From an uncultured Clostridia bacterium (lineage in GTDB: Bacteria; Bacillota; Clostridia; Christensenellales; Borkfalkiaceae), in assembly GCA_944376295.1 (NCBI GenBank), contig CALWCE010000010.1:1-64000 (forward strand): 64,000 bases of DNA, given 5' to 3'. The translations under genes were made by a program, and so were the position numbers. Positions 1-9,731 of the stretch are shown here, one piece after another (within the stretch, counting starts at the first letter, position 1; each line of letters starts with the position of its first letter). A model generated the notes under the pieces. The model searched no databases. It worked only from the letters and a program-made list of their open reading frames with translations, and was not told where the DNA came from.

Positions 1-3000
1 GTCGTCAAGGTAAACTCCAACGTTTCGCCAGCCATATAGTTGTTCTTAACGCCCGTGATCTTTACCCCTTCGCCCGCAGTGGCAGTTGCATTGAGCGCTA
101 CGTCGCATTCGAGGAAGAAGTCGATGACCTCCTCTGCATCCATTGAGGTGCTGTGATCGCCATACACCGTCATATCCTTGACGCCGAACTCATGATCGCC
201 GCTGCGTTGAAGCGCCACAAGGGCGTTGTTGACAACAAGGTCGATGGCGGAGACGGATGCGGCACCATTTGTGCATGTGAAGGATTCCACGAATTCAAAC
301 ACGTTGCCGTCCAGCGCATACAGGGAATAAGTGCTGCCGTTTTGCAGAATGGCGATCTGCAGCTCACCCGCTTTCAGCGCCTCCAGCTGCGCGCTGCTCA
401 GGGGGTAATGTGTCTCGGGCGTCACTTTGTCGTAGATAATGTTATTGCTGCCCATATCGAGGCACCATACATCATCCTGACGGGCAAGGATGACATCGAA
501 TGCAAATTCATTTGTATTGCTGCCCGCTTTCCTGTTGTAGATGCGGAGCCCGAAACGGGTGCCGTTTTCTCTGATATCTTCAAAACCTTCCAGATAGAGC
601 GAGCTGACGATGACAGAGGGCGAAGGCAGGCGGTTGCCGTTATCGCTGCAGCTGTAAAGCGCCCCTTGTAAAAGATGATTTGCGTCCTCGCTGGGTTTGA
701 TATCCTTAAAGTTCTTGATGATATCCGCTTTGCCCGTATATTCAGCGGCAAGCGTGATCGTCTGGATCACGATATCGAGGGTGCGGTCGGTTTCCTTCGT
801 CACATAGCGGAAGGTGCCTGCCGTCATTGTAATGCTGCTGCCGTTGACGATCGCTCCGGTTACGGCATGGAACTTGTCTGTCGCGGCGGAGAAGGTCACC
901 GTCTCGCCTGCTTTGTAGTATTCTTTTAGCCCGTAGACGGTTGCCGCCCCGCTCGAGACTTCGGGGATGAGGATGCCGTCCTTCACTTTGATGGTGATCT
1001 TGATCTCGAGAGCGGTTGCATCCTCGGGAACTGTCCAGGAATAGACGCCTTCCTTGGCATCGATGCGTTCGCCGTTGATGGTGACTTCGTCGATCTCGTG
1101 CAGGTCATCGGCTGCAGCGGCGGTAAATTGCAGCGTTTCTCCGGCTGCATAACTTGCCTTCAGCCCCAATGCTTCGGCATCGTTTGCCTTCAGGTCGACG
1201 GCAAGGCCCACTTTGCTGTCGGCAAACATCGCGACGAGCGCTTCATCATCCATGTTTTCATGATAGCCGCTGTACATACAGACGCCGTGCATACCAAACT
1301 TGCCGATGCCCTTGGCGGCCGTCGAGTTGTTGACAAGCAGCACAATACTGTCGAAAGTGACCATCGTCGCATCGTCATCGACGTATTCAACAGCAAATTC
1401 AAAGATATCGCCGTCCTGCGCATAGACGCGGTGCGAAGCGCCGTCCTTGACGATGAGGATCTTGAGCTGCCCCTTGGCGGCAGCTGCGATCTGCCGCGTG
1501 CTGAGCTTGTAGAGCTGCCTGACAGGCAGATTGGTGTTGCGCAGGTCATAGCCTGCATCCAGCCACCAACTGCCGTTTGCGCGTGCAATGACGACGTCGG
1601 CGACCGTGAATTCTCCGCCGCCCTCTGCGTTCAGCAGATACATTCTGAGGCCGAAACGGATATTGTTTGCGACCATCTGCGGCAGGTTGGGCGCGTAGAA
1701 ATTGGCTTCGATGACGGTGGGCGCGAGCAGTTCGGGGTTGAGGAGCAGCGTCCCCTGCACGTCCGACTGCGTCGCTTGCGAGAAGTTGACGCTGAAGTCC
1801 CCTTCCCCTTCTGTTTTCTGCGCGAGAGTCTCTGTCTCTACAAAAATGACAAGTTCTTCCGATCCTTCGGGGATCTGATAGGTATAAGTGTTGCCCTCGG
1901 CGGAGAGGAGTTCGCCGTTCACTCTTACGCCAACGATCTTGACATAGTTGCTGCCTGTAACGGTGAAGGTCAGTGTTTCGCCTGCGCGGTAGACGTCTCC
2001 GAGCCCCTCCACGGTCGCGCCGCCATCTTCGACCTCGGGCAGATACAGCCCGTCGAGAAGTCCGCAGACGACACGGATATCGAGCCCCGCAGCATATTCG
2101 GGGATGATATAGGTATAGGCTCCGTCCGTCCCTTGGATCTCTTCTCCGTTGACGGTGACTTGCTTTGTTTCGAGCAAGGGATCGGAGACGGTCACGGTGA
2201 AGCTTACGCTATCGCCTACAGAATAGTAATCGTATTCGATCTCGACAGAGGCGTCTTCGGCCGTCACCTGCGGCTTGAAGCGGATGGAACAGTCGACAAG
2301 GGAAGCGATCAGTTCGCTCTCCGTCATCTCCGCAGCATAGTTGGCATAGACGCGTGTGCCGCGCATGCCGAATTCTCCTGTGCCCTTTCCGTCGGGATTG
2401 TGCACGAGCAGGTCGATCGTGCTGAAGGAGACCATGCTCGCATCATCATCTGTATAGACGGCGGCAAGATCGTATGCCGTACCGTTCTGCGCATACAGGC
2501 GGTGCTGAGCCCCTTCTTTGACGACGAGCACCTTAAAGTTTCCTGCCGCAACGGCTGCGATCTGCTCCTCGTTGAGGCGGTATTCATTGCGCTGCCTGCT
2601 GCGCAGGTCGTATCCGATGTCGAGATACCAGCTGCCCGCCGTCTTGCCGATGACGACGTCCGCAACGGTAAATGCGCCGCCGCCGTTTTCATTTTTGAGG
2701 TAGATGCGGAAACCGAAGCGCACGCCGTCACCGCAATCTGCGATCCCGGGTGCGTAGAAGCTGCTTTCAATGACAGAGGGTGCGACATAGCTCTCGCTAT
2801 GATCTTTGTTGTCATACAGCTGACCCGCCGTGTTGGAGATCTTCGTCTCCTCGAAGCGCTTGACGAAGTCCTCTTTCCCCGTCAAAATATCAGCGGAGAG
2901 GGTATCGGTCATGTCGATGTCCAACACACGATCGGCGGTAAGCTCTCCGTGCAGTTCCGCAAGGACAAAACCGTCTTCTTTGGAAAGTACGGCGGTATAT

Positions 3001-4184
3001 TCCCCTTCGGGGATGTCTGCAAGATAGCTGCCCTTTTCGTCGATGGCACACTCATAGACTGCGCCGCCGCAGTTCACGATCAGGGAAAGGCTTGCAGCCT
3101 GTTCTGCCGTGAGTTCCTCTCCGAACAGCGTCAGCTTGCCCGAAAGAGTGTGCGTGACGGCCGGAAGTTCTGCAAATTCTGCGCGCACGGTGAGATCGGA
3201 GAGAATGTTTTCGATGCGCAGCATGCTCCTGCCGTTCTCGATATAAACCTCTGCGGTACGGTCTTCGCCGTCCACCGTGATGCTCTTGAGACGGTAGCCG
3301 TCCTTTGGTGAGATCGCGATCTCCAACGCCTCATGCTCGAGCACGTTGAAAGTCTTGGCGGTAAGAGAACCGTTCCCGTCCGTCTCTGCCGTGACGGTAT
3401 AGCAGACGAGACCGTTCTCATCAAATTTCCACCAGCTCTCGGGATCGCTCCAGGAATAACCCGATTTGCTCTCCTCACCGAAGTTGTACCACAACCTGTT
3501 CTGCGGATCTTCATAATTATAGGTGCGCAGGAGCACGGTATTCATATTGATATAAGCGAGGTCTTCCCTCTCTGTGCCCAGAAAGGCATACGGGAAGAAC
3601 GCTTCGATCGTGTAGCCGGTCGATCCGGTCGCGCCCACTTCTCCGCCCTTGCCCTGTGAACGCATGATGGGCGTTTCGTCTTCGGCTGTGTGCATGCTCT
3701 GGAAAGCGCCGCCCAGCTGCAGGCGGGTCGCGACCTGATCGAGTCCGGGCGTGAGGTCGATCTCCCATGCCTCTCCTTCGAGGCTCGTGACACCGGGACG
3801 GGCGAGATAGAGCTCAATGCCGCTGTTCCAAGAGCCGCTGCGGTCAGGATTGACGAAGACGGCGGGATCATCCACATCAAAGAGCATGAAGATGCCTTTT
3901 TCCCCGAGGAAGGCCGCCGATTTGACGTTGACCTTCACATTGGCGTCGGAATATTGGGTCTCCAGCCATTTAAGATCGCTGTAACGGCTCTCATCCAAGA
4001 CTCCGTCGAGCGCAATGGAACTGTCGTATTCCGGCAGCTCTTCAACGGGATTCTCAAAATCGTATGGGGGATCGTCGGGGAGATAGGTGTCGTTGCTGCA
4101 GGCGGCGCAGGCGATCGCGCCCGAAAGCGCAGCGGCGGCTAACGTAAAGGTGAGTGCTTTGAACGTCCTGTTGTTTTTCATCAT
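1..4184 (-). CDS. Large modular lipoprotein with CBM9-like domain (3' end outside window)
   Basis: About 1,394 codons are visible and the reading frame runs off the left edge. It starts with ATG-ATG behind TAAGGAGG; the second ATG (4181) has the better 7-nt spacing. Residues 1-32 form a signal peptide with two cysteines that could be lipidated. Residues ~45-230 look like a CBM9/DOMON-type sugar-binding domain, followed by a short repeat-type beta domain and a transthyretin-like stretch. Then come three copies of an unrecognised ~200-residue module (about 430-630, 795-995 and 1148-1355), separated by pairs of Ig-like segments carrying VNGE-type turns. Likely a cell-surface carbohydrate-binding protein serving the adjacent GH43 gene, with which it probably forms an operon (stop of GH43 to start is 9 nt). 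No catalytic motif was recognised in the visible part. Confidence 0.75.
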   Translation of the reverse strand, partial: MMKNNRTFKALTFTLAAAALSGAIACAACSNDTYLPDDPPYDFENPVEELPEYDSSIALDGVLDESRYSDLKWLETQYSDANVKVNVKSAAFLGEKGIFMLFDVDDPAVFVNPDRSGSWNSGIELYLARPGVTSLEGEAWEIDLTPGLDQVATRLQLGGAFQSMHTAEDETPIMRSQGKGGEVGATGSTGYTIEAFFPYAFLGTEREDLAYINMNTVLLRTYNYEDPQNRLWYNFGEESKSGYSWSDPESWWKFDENGLVCYTVTAETDGNGSLTAKTFNVLEHEALEIAISPKDGYRLKSITVDGEDRTAEVYIENGRSMLRIENILSDLTVRAEFAELPAVTHTLSGKLTLFGEELTAEQAASLSLIVNCGGAVYECAIDEKGSYLADIPEGEYTAVLSKEDGFVLAELHGELTADRVLDIDMTDTLSADILTGKEDFVKRFEETKISNTAGQLYDNKDHSESYVAPSVIESSFYAPGIADCGDGVRFGFRIYLKNENGGGAFTVADVVIGKTAGSWYLDIGYDLRSRQRNEYRLNEEQIAAVAAGNFKVLVVKEGAQHRLYAQNGTAYDLAAVYTDDDASMVSFSTIDLLVHNPDGKGTGEFGMRGTRVYANYAAEMTESELIASLVDCSIRFKPQVTAEDASVEIEYDYYSVGDSVSFTVTVSDPLLETKQVTVNGEEIQGTDGAYTYIIPEYAAGLDIRVVCGLLDGLYLPEVEDGGATVEGLGDVYRAGETLTFTVTGSNYVKIVGVRVNGELLSAEGNTYTYQIPEGSEELVIFVETETLAQKTEGEGDFSVNFSQATQSDVQGTLLLNPELLAPTVIEANFYAPNLPQMVANNIRFGLRMYLLNAEGGGEFTVADVVIARANGSWWLDAGYDLRNTNLPVRQLYKLSTRQIAAAAKGQLKILIVKDGASHRVYAQDGDIFEFAVEYVDDDATMVTFDSIVLLVNNSTAAKGIGKFGMHGVCMYSGYHENMDDEALVAMFADSKVGLAVDLKANDAEALGLKASYAAGETLQFTAAAADDLHEIDEVTINGERIDAKEGVYSWTVPEDATALEIKITIKVKDGILIPEVSSGAATVYGLKEYYKAGETVTFSAATDKFHAVTGAIVNGSSITMTAGTFRYVTKETDRTLDIVIQTITLAAEYTGKADIIKNFKDIKPSEDANHLLQGALYSCSDNGNRLPSPSVIVSSLYLEGFEDIRENGTRFGLRIYNRKAGSNTNEFAFDVILARQDDVWCLDMGSNNIIYDKVTPETHYPLSSAQLEALKAGELQIAILQNGSTYSLYALDGNVFEFVESFTCTNGAASVSAIDLVVNNALVALQRSGDHEFGVKDMTVYGDHSTSMDAEEVIDFFLECDVALNATATAGEGVKITGVKNNYMAGETLEFTLT

Positions 4185-4193
4185 GTTCCCTCC

Positions 4194-6026
4194 TTATTTT
4201 CCGAGCACTCTGATCTCGGAGAGCGCCAGTTCAGCCAACCCGTTGAGTCCGTGCACGGGGATCTGCTCCTGCGTTGCGGGCGTCACGGTGATGCGGATCT
4301 CATCGCACTCCATCTCATCGAATTCGGCGATGGCTGCCGCCGCAGGACGGATGACGTCGACGTCGTCCACGGAGGTATATGCCAGCCAGTCAAAGGCGAG
4401 ATGGTCGATATATTTGGTCACGAGCGATCCGTCCTCTCTGCGGCAGTCAAACTCTATGCGGGTGATGTCGAAGAAGGCGCTGTCCATGTTCTTGGAGTTA
4501 TAGATCATCAGAGCGCGCATCGCTCTGTAACCGTCAAATTTGAGCGTGATCGTCGTCTCTTCGCCAAATTCCGCTTCGCGCACATAGCGTTCCACCATAT
4601 CGTAGTTCGCATAGCGGTTGACGGAGAGCAGTCCGTCGGTCAGGTAGGAAGCGCTGCTGCCTTCTGCAAGGGCTGTGGCACTCACTTCCGCTTCGGGCGC
4701 AATGTTCGCATATCCTGATGCAAACTCAGGCAGAGGCTGCACGCCCGTCGTGGGGCCGTTGGCATACATGATGTCGAGCGCATTCCCCTCTTCATCTTCG
4801 ATGGTGATCCATTTGATCTCATCGATTGCTACGTGGCGGGAGGAACCGCCCGCTGCCACCGAGTTGTGTGCGTGATAGACGATGTAGTCGTTGCCGCCAG
4901 CCGTGAGGATCGTGCTGTGGCCCGTGCCCGAAACATCATCGCGAAGGGAGGCGTCCGCCGAAAGGAGGATGCCGCCCTCGGCTTCCGAGAGCTTACGGAA
5001 TTCGCCGAGCGGGCTGTCTCCCACTGCCTGGCAGACCTGATACGTCTTATCCTGATAGCTGTTGACGGAATAGGTAAGATAATATTTCCCGTTATGTTCG
5101 GTCATCCATGCCGCTTCGTTGACGCTTGTATTGGCCTCGTGCGCAACATCCCGTTCTGCCGACGAAGGCGTCGAATAGCCCGGCTTTGTCAGGATGGTGA
5201 GCGAATCGTAATCGGGCTCAAGCCAGTTCTTCATGCGCATGCCCATGATATAGGAGCCGGCAGACGTATTGAAGTAGAGATATTTTTCGTCCGTCTTTTC
5301 ATCGACATAGGGGTGGAAGTCGATCGCCCGCAGGAGGCTGCTCGTATCGTCAAGCCCTGCGATGCCTGCCTGTTCCATGGCGTCCGCCATCAGATAGGGA
5401 TCGAAAGTCATGTAGCGTTGGAAGTAATACTCGTTGTTTTCCTCGATGTCCGCAATATCCTTCAGCGGCGTTCCGTCCGGGGCGCGGTATGTTTCGATAT
5501 GGTCGACCAGCGTGAACGGACCGCGCGGCGAATCGCTCTCCGCCACATAAGGGATATAGGTATAGGCGGTGTCGGCAGGCGACGCGCTGAAGAACAGATA
5601 CCACTTGCCCTCTTCAGCGTCGTAGACGACTTCGGGTGCCCAGGAGTCCATGCTCACCGCGCTTCCTTCGGGTGTCGTAAGATCGCGGTACAAAAAGGCA
5701 TAGCCCACCCCTTCCCAGTTGACGAGATCGTTACTTTTCCAACAGAAGAAGCCCGTATTGCCGGTAGTCCCATATAAAAAATAGCTGCCGAAATCAGGGT
5801 CGTCCGCGTCTTCCACGCAGACCACACACGGGTCGGCAACATCAACTTTTCTGTCGTTTCTGTAAAATAAGTTCTCGTTGATCGTACTTAACGTTCCGCC
5901 CTCGGTATAGGACGTTTCGTCGTAGTATGATAGTTTGACCAAGTTTTTCCCTTCACTGCATCCGGCGGCAAAAGCGGTGACGGCTATGGCTGCGGCCAGT
6001 CCTATTGAGATCAGGATGCGTTTCAC
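4194..6026 (-). CDS. Glycoside hydrolase family 43-like lipoprotein
   Basis: 610 residues. GTG start behind AAGGAGG. Signal peptide with lipobox AAGC (Cys23), so probably anchored on the outside of the membrane. The five-bladed-propeller GH43 signature is present: a DP pair (Asp65, expected base), WAPE at 129-132, an aspartate near 236 in DFHPY (expected pKa modulator) and Glu304 in NEAAWM (expected acid). Family members are arabinofuranosidases or xylosidases; the exact substrate cannot be read from sequence. Residues ~435-610 resemble a discoidin-like carbohydrate-binding domain. It precedes the large CBM9-like lipoprotein and diverges from an AraC regulator, which is a likely regulator of both. 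Confidence 0.85.
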   Translation of the reverse strand: MKRILISIGLAAAIAVTAFAAGCSEGKNLVKLSYYDETSYTEGGTLSTINENLFYRNDRKVDVADPCVVCVEDADDPDFGSYFLYGTTGNTGFFCWKSNDLVNWEGVGYAFLYRDLTTPEGSAVSMDSWAPEVVYDAEEGKWYLFFSASPADTAYTYIPYVAESDSPRGPFTLVDHIETYRAPDGTPLKDIADIEENNEYYFQRYMTFDPYLMADAMEQAGIAGLDDTSSLLRAIDFHPYVDEKTDEKYLYFNTSAGSYIMGMRMKNWLEPDYDSLTILTKPGYSTPSSAERDVAHEANTSVNEAAWMTEHNGKYYLTYSVNSYQDKTYQVCQAVGDSPLGEFRKLSEAEGGILLSADASLRDDVSGTGHSTILTAGGNDYIVYHAHNSVAAGGSSRHVAIDEIKWITIEDEEGNALDIMYANGPTTGVQPLPEFASGYANIAPEAEVSATALAEGSSASYLTDGLLSVNRYANYDMVERYVREAEFGEETTITLKFDGYRAMRALMIYNSKNMDSAFFDITRIEFDCRREDGSLVTKYIDHLAFDWLAYTSVDDVDVIRPAAAAIAEFDEMECDEIRITVTPATQEQIPVHGLNGLAELALSEIRVLGK

Positions 6027-6194
6027 AATATTTCCTCCTTAGGATTTTCTATCCTGCAATTTTATTATAGCATTGTCTTTGTGAAAAAAGATAGAATGTG
6101 AAGTCATAAAAATTGTATTTGCGTACAAAGATGAAAGAAACGATACACATTTTTGTTCAAATCTGCTATAATTGCAGACAAGGAGAAAGACGGA

Positions 6195-7163
6195 ATGGAT
6201 TATCCCGAGACGTTGCCCAAGCACCCCAAAACAGAATCATTCAATTTGAACGATCCGCGCTTTACGCTCAGGAGCAAACTTGCCTATTACCACAACGACG
6301 AGTTCCCTCTTCTCATGCACAAGCATGACTTTTATGAACTCAACATCATCGTCGAAGGGACGGGCAGGCATTATTTGAAGAATAAGAACCTGCCCGCATC
6401 GCCGGGTGCCGTGTTTGTCATCCCCCCGCGCGTATCGCACGGCTATTGGATGGAAAACGACGAGGGCAGCATCTTCCATCTGCTCGTCGACCAGAAGCTG
6501 TTGCAAAAGCATTCTTCCGACCTCAACAGCTTTGACGGTTATTCCCTGCTCTTTGAAACAGAGCCCGAACTGCGCAAGCACATCTCGTCGGAGAGTTTTT
6601 TCCTGCGGCTTGATCCTCTGCATCTCAAGATGCTCACCAATCAGATGGATAATCTCATCTCCCTTTCGCACATGCGGAAGCACGAGGTGCTCTTTGAAAC
6701 GTATGCCGTCGGTCTCATTTTCTATCTGTCGGCACTGATGGAAAAGCAGTTCAACACCTCCGCCATCAATTCGGATAAGAAAAACTATATCTCCATCGTC
6801 AATTCCACCAACTATATGAAGCAGCATCTTTCCGAGGCGTTCTCGCTCGAGGACCTCGCTCACAACGCTATGGTATCGCGGACGTGTTACATCGAGAAGT
6901 TTAAGCATCTTTTCAAACTTACCCCTTTCGAGTACATCCGCAAGCTGCGCGTCAACCATGCGCTTGAGCTGCTCTCATCCACCGACCTCTCGGTCGCCGA
7001 CATCGCTCAGGCATGCGGGTTTTCCGATTCCGCGCACATGATCAAGGTCTTTAAGGAAGACACGGGACTCACGCCGACTGCCTACAGGAGATCGGTGCGG
7101 AACAAGGAAGCGGTTTCGGCATCTGACAACGCAGCGGACAAAAATAAGGAGAAAGCTGTATGA
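6195..7163 (+). CDS. AraC family transcriptional regulator
   Basis: 322 residues. The ATG was chosen because AAGGAG lies 9 nt upstream; an upstream in-frame start has no such site. The N-terminal half is an AraC-type cupin (HKHDFYELNIIVEG, then GRHYL), the sugar-sensing pocket in this family. The C-terminal ~100 residues hold two helix-turn-helix motifs (LEDLAHNAMVSRTCYIEKF and VADIAQACGFSDSAHMIKVF). It diverges from the GH43 operon and its stop overlaps the start of the PHP hydrolase gene by 4 nt, so it probably controls both. The inducer is unknown. A -10 box TATAAT lies at 6167-6172. Confidence 0.88.
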   Translation: MDYPETLPKHPKTESFNLNDPRFTLRSKLAYYHNDEFPLLMHKHDFYELNIIVEGTGRHYLKNKNLPASPGAVFVIPPRVSHGYWMENDEGSIFHLLVDQKLLQKHSSDLNSFDGYSLLFETEPELRKHISSESFFLRLDPLHLKMLTNQMDNLISLSHMRKHEVLFETYAVGLIFYLSALMEKQFNTSAINSDKKNYISIVNSTNYMKQHLSEAFSLEDLAHNAMVSRTCYIEKFKHLFKLTPFEYIRKLRVNHALELLSSTDLSVADIAQACGFSDSAHMIKVFKEDTGLTPTAYRRSVRNKEAVSASDNAADKNKEKAV

Positions 7164-8368
7164 AAAACATGGACCATCCCGAACGCAAAGCGGCGCGGTC
7201 ATACGATCTGCCCGGCCGCAGCCGCACATTTACCGATATCGTTTACAGCGGCGAAGGAAACGCGGCGGAAAAATATGCCGCCCTGACAAAGGCGGAGCAT
7301 ATGTTCGATCCGCCCGCGCCCGAATTCGATCTCTTTATCGGCGAGATGCACGGCCATACCCGCCTTTCGGACGGCGATCCTTCCATCGACGATTATTTTA
7401 TCAACCTGCGCGATGTCGCCAAGGTGGACTTGGCCGCTGTCTCCGACCACGACCATGGCGGCGTAGGCAAGCCCGAGCTTTGGGTGGGCTCTCCTTCCAA
7501 GTGGGATATGATCCGTGAGAAGGTCAAGGAGTACTATGAGCCCGGCAAGTTCACTACTATTTTGGCATATGAGCGCGATTCCTACCCCTACTACAACAAT
7601 ATGATCGTCTATTATAAGAGCCATGACGGCGAGATGATCCGCGGCGTCCGCGACGGGGAGATCACGGCAGAAGAACTTCGCGATGCTCTCTCGCGCGACG
7701 ACATCCTTTTGATCCCGCACGACACTTATTATCTCTCGGCGGGGGCCGATCTGTCTCGTATTCCGCTTTCCCTCCTGACGCCCCTGATCGAGATCTATTC
7801 GCGCGGCGACGCTGCCGAATACATGGGCAATCCCGCCAACGGGCAGGACTCTCTCTGCGAGGGCGGCTGGTGGCAGGATGCCTTAAAGCGCGGCGCGCAC
7901 ATGGGCTGTATTGCGGGCTCGGATGATCATTTCTGCAAGAACGGGCTGATCACGGATGCCCCCTACCCTTTCAATTATCCCGGGCTTACGGGCGTTTGGG
8001 CGAAGGCAAATACACCGGAGGCTATTTTTGATGCGCTCAAGGCACGACGCTGCTACGCTTTCATGGGCGGAAGGGTCTCTGTCGATTTCCGCATCAACGG
8101 CCATTGGATGGGCGAAGTTTTTACGTCCTCTCCCGATGCCGATCGTACCGTTTGGTTCAATGTCTCTGCCGATGCTCCCGTCAAGAAAGTCACCGTCGTC
8201 AAGAATTGCCGCGATTATCTCATCTTCAAGCGTGAAAGCGCCCTGTTCTTTGACTACCGCCGCGAACAGGCGGAAGACTGTTATTATCTGCGCATTGAGC
8301 TGGAAGGCGGTCGGTACGCTTGGACGAGTCCCGTATGGGTCAAGACGCCAGATGACACCGAACAATAA
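7160..8368 (+). CDS. PHP-domain metallohydrolase, CehA/McbA family
   Basis: 402 residues, translationally coupled to the AraC gene (ATGA overlap). PHP metal ligands are visible: HGH at 64-66, SDHDHG at 95-100, a later PHD and GSDDHF near 256. Proteins of this type (CehA/McbA group) hydrolyse phosphoester or carbamate-like bonds; no signal peptide is seen, so it should be cytosolic. A C-terminal beta-rich extension of ~100 residues follows the PHP barrel. Pairing with an AraC regulator beside sugar hydrolases suggests a role in carbohydrate or glycoconjugate breakdown, which is inference. The substrate is unknown. Confidence 0.75.
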   Translation: MKNMDHPERKAARSYDLPGRSRTFTDIVYSGEGNAAEKYAALTKAEHMFDPPAPEFDLFIGEMHGHTRLSDGDPSIDDYFINLRDVAKVDLAAVSDHDHGGVGKPELWVGSPSKWDMIREKVKEYYEPGKFTTILAYERDSYPYYNNMIVYYKSHDGEMIRGVRDGEITAEELRDALSRDDILLIPHDTYYLSAGADLSRIPLSLLTPLIEIYSRGDAAEYMGNPANGQDSLCEGGWWQDALKRGAHMGCIAGSDDHFCKNGLITDAPYPFNYPGLTGVWAKANTPEAIFDALKARRCYAFMGGRVSVDFRINGHWMGEVFTSSPDADRTVWFNVSADAPVKKVTVVKNCRDYLIFKRESALFFDYRREQAEDCYYLRIELEGGRYAWTSPVWVKTPDDTEQ

Positions 8369-8440
8369 AGGACGCCGCTGCTGTTCCGGGCTGTCCCGCA
8401 CAATATCTTACGCTCATCCGTTTGTTTTCTTTTTTTGACA

Positions 8441-8480
8441 GCAAAACCGCTGCTGCGCAGTTGCGCGGCAGCGGTTTTGC
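8441..8480. terminator. Bidirectional terminator between convergent genes
   Basis: A long inverted repeat with core CCGCTGCTGCGCA...TGCGCGGCAGCGG flanked by AAAA on the left and TTTT on the right, so it can end transcription from the PHP gene and from fucO. Confidence 0.7.
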
Positions 8481-8520
8481 AATATCTCTCGGCTGATGAT
8501 ATATCAGAGAGGAGCAAAGT

Positions 8521-9669
8521 TTAGAGGAGCGCCTTGTAGAGGGCGATGATGTCCTCCTTGGTGGGATCCTTGGGGTTGCCGGGACGGCACGCATCGTCCA
8601 TTGCGGACTGAGCGAGGAAGTCGAGGTCCTCTTCCTTGACAATGTTTTTAAGATCCTTCGGGATGCCGACGTCTTCGGAAAGCTGCTTGACGGCCGCGAC
8701 GGCTGCCTTTCTTGCGTCTTCGAGGCTCATTTCGTCGACGCCCTCGACGCCCATCGCCTTGGCGATGTCGCGGTACTTCTCGCCCGTAGCTTCCGCGTTA
8801 TATTCCATGACGGTGGGAAGCAGGATGGCGTTTGCAACGCCGTGAGGGGTATCGTACAGCGCGCCGAGAGGGTGTGCCATGGAGTGCACGATGCCGAGGC
8901 CGACGTTGGAGAAGCCCATGCCCGCGATATACTGACCGAGCGCCATGCCCTCTCTGCCTTCGGGGGTGTTGGCGACTGCGCCGCGCAGGTTCTTCGAGAT
9001 GATCTCGATGGCCTTCAAGTGGAACATATCGCTCATCTCCCAGGCGCCCTTCGTGATGTAGCCCTCGATGGCGTGGGTGAGCGCGTCCATACCGGTCGCA
9101 GCCGTGAGGCCCTTGGGCATGGAGCTCATCATATCGGGATCGACGACGGCGACGACGGGGATATCGTGCACGTCGACGCAGACCATCTTGCGGTTCTTTT
9201 CCGCGTCCGTGATGACGTAGTTGATGGTGACTTCCGCCGCGGTGCCTGCCGTCGTGGGAACGGCGATGATGGGCACGCACTTATTTTTGGTGGGAGCGAC
9301 GCCCTCGAGCGAGCGGACATCGGCGAATTCGGGGTTGGCGATGATGATGCCGATCGCCTTTGCGGTATCCATCGAAGAGCCGCCGCCGATGGCGACGATG
9401 CAGTCTGCACCGCTCTTTTTGAACGCCTCCACGCCCGTCTGCACGTTCTCGATCGTGGGGTTCGCCTTGATCTGAGAATAGATCTCGTAAGCGATGCCCG
9501 CGTTTTCGAGGACGTCGGTCACCTTCTTGGTGACGCCGAACTTCAGAAGGTCGGGGTCGGAGCAGACGAAGCACTTTTCAAAGCCCCTGCCCTTGACTTC
9601 GGCCGCAATTTCCCGGATCGCGCCCTTGCCGTGATAGCTCGTTTCATTGAGTACAAAACGGTTTGCCAT
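8521..9669 (-). CDS. fucO: Lactaldehyde reductase (iron-containing alcohol dehydrogenase)
   Basis: 382 residues, full family length. Reduces L-lactaldehyde to 1,2-propanediol with NADH, the final step of anaerobic rhamnose or fucose breakdown in the cytosol. NAD-binding GGGSSMDTAKA at 96-106. The four expected metal ligands are Asp195, His199, His262 and His276, at the spacing known from E. coli FucO. It lies downstream of rhaB-rhaA-rhaD but also has its own promoter inside the end of rhaD. GGAG precedes the ATG. Orthologues can also act on other short alcohols, but the rhamnose context makes lactaldehyde the natural substrate. Confidence 0.9.
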   Translation of the reverse strand: MANRFVLNETSYHGKGAIREIAAEVKGRGFEKCFVCSDPDLLKFGVTKKVTDVLENAGIAYEIYSQIKANPTIENVQTGVEAFKKSGADCIVAIGGGSSMDTAKAIGIIIANPEFADVRSLEGVAPTKNKCVPIIAVPTTAGTAAEVTINYVITDAEKNRKMVCVDVHDIPVVAVVDPDMMSSMPKGLTAATGMDALTHAIEGYITKGAWEMSDMFHLKAIEIISKNLRGAVANTPEGREGMALGQYIAGMGFSNVGLGIVHSMAHPLGALYDTPHGVANAILLPTVMEYNAEATGEKYRDIAKAMGVEGVDEMSLEDARKAAVAAVKQLSEDVGIPKDLKNIVKEEDLDFLAQSAMDDACRPGNPKDPTKEDIIALYKALL

Positions 9670-9702
9670 AATGAACTGATCTCCTTATCAATAATTTCTT
9701 TC

Positions 9703-9731
9703 AGTTTAGCATATTTGTGCGATTTTGTCAA
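9703..9731 (-). promoter_or_regulatory. Promoter of fucO
   Basis: TTGACA, 17-nt spacer, TAAACT on the minus strand, overlapping the last codons of rhaD. Gives a leader of about 27 nt with a Shine-Dalgarno site, so fucO can be transcribed apart from the rha genes. Confidence 0.65.

Noticed and set aside
1098-3311. A 737-codon open frame on the plus strand opposite the large lipoprotein gene
   Set aside because: It is the mirror of the minus-strand gene, which has a signal peptide, domains and a ribosome site; the plus frame has neither start signals nor recognisable domains.
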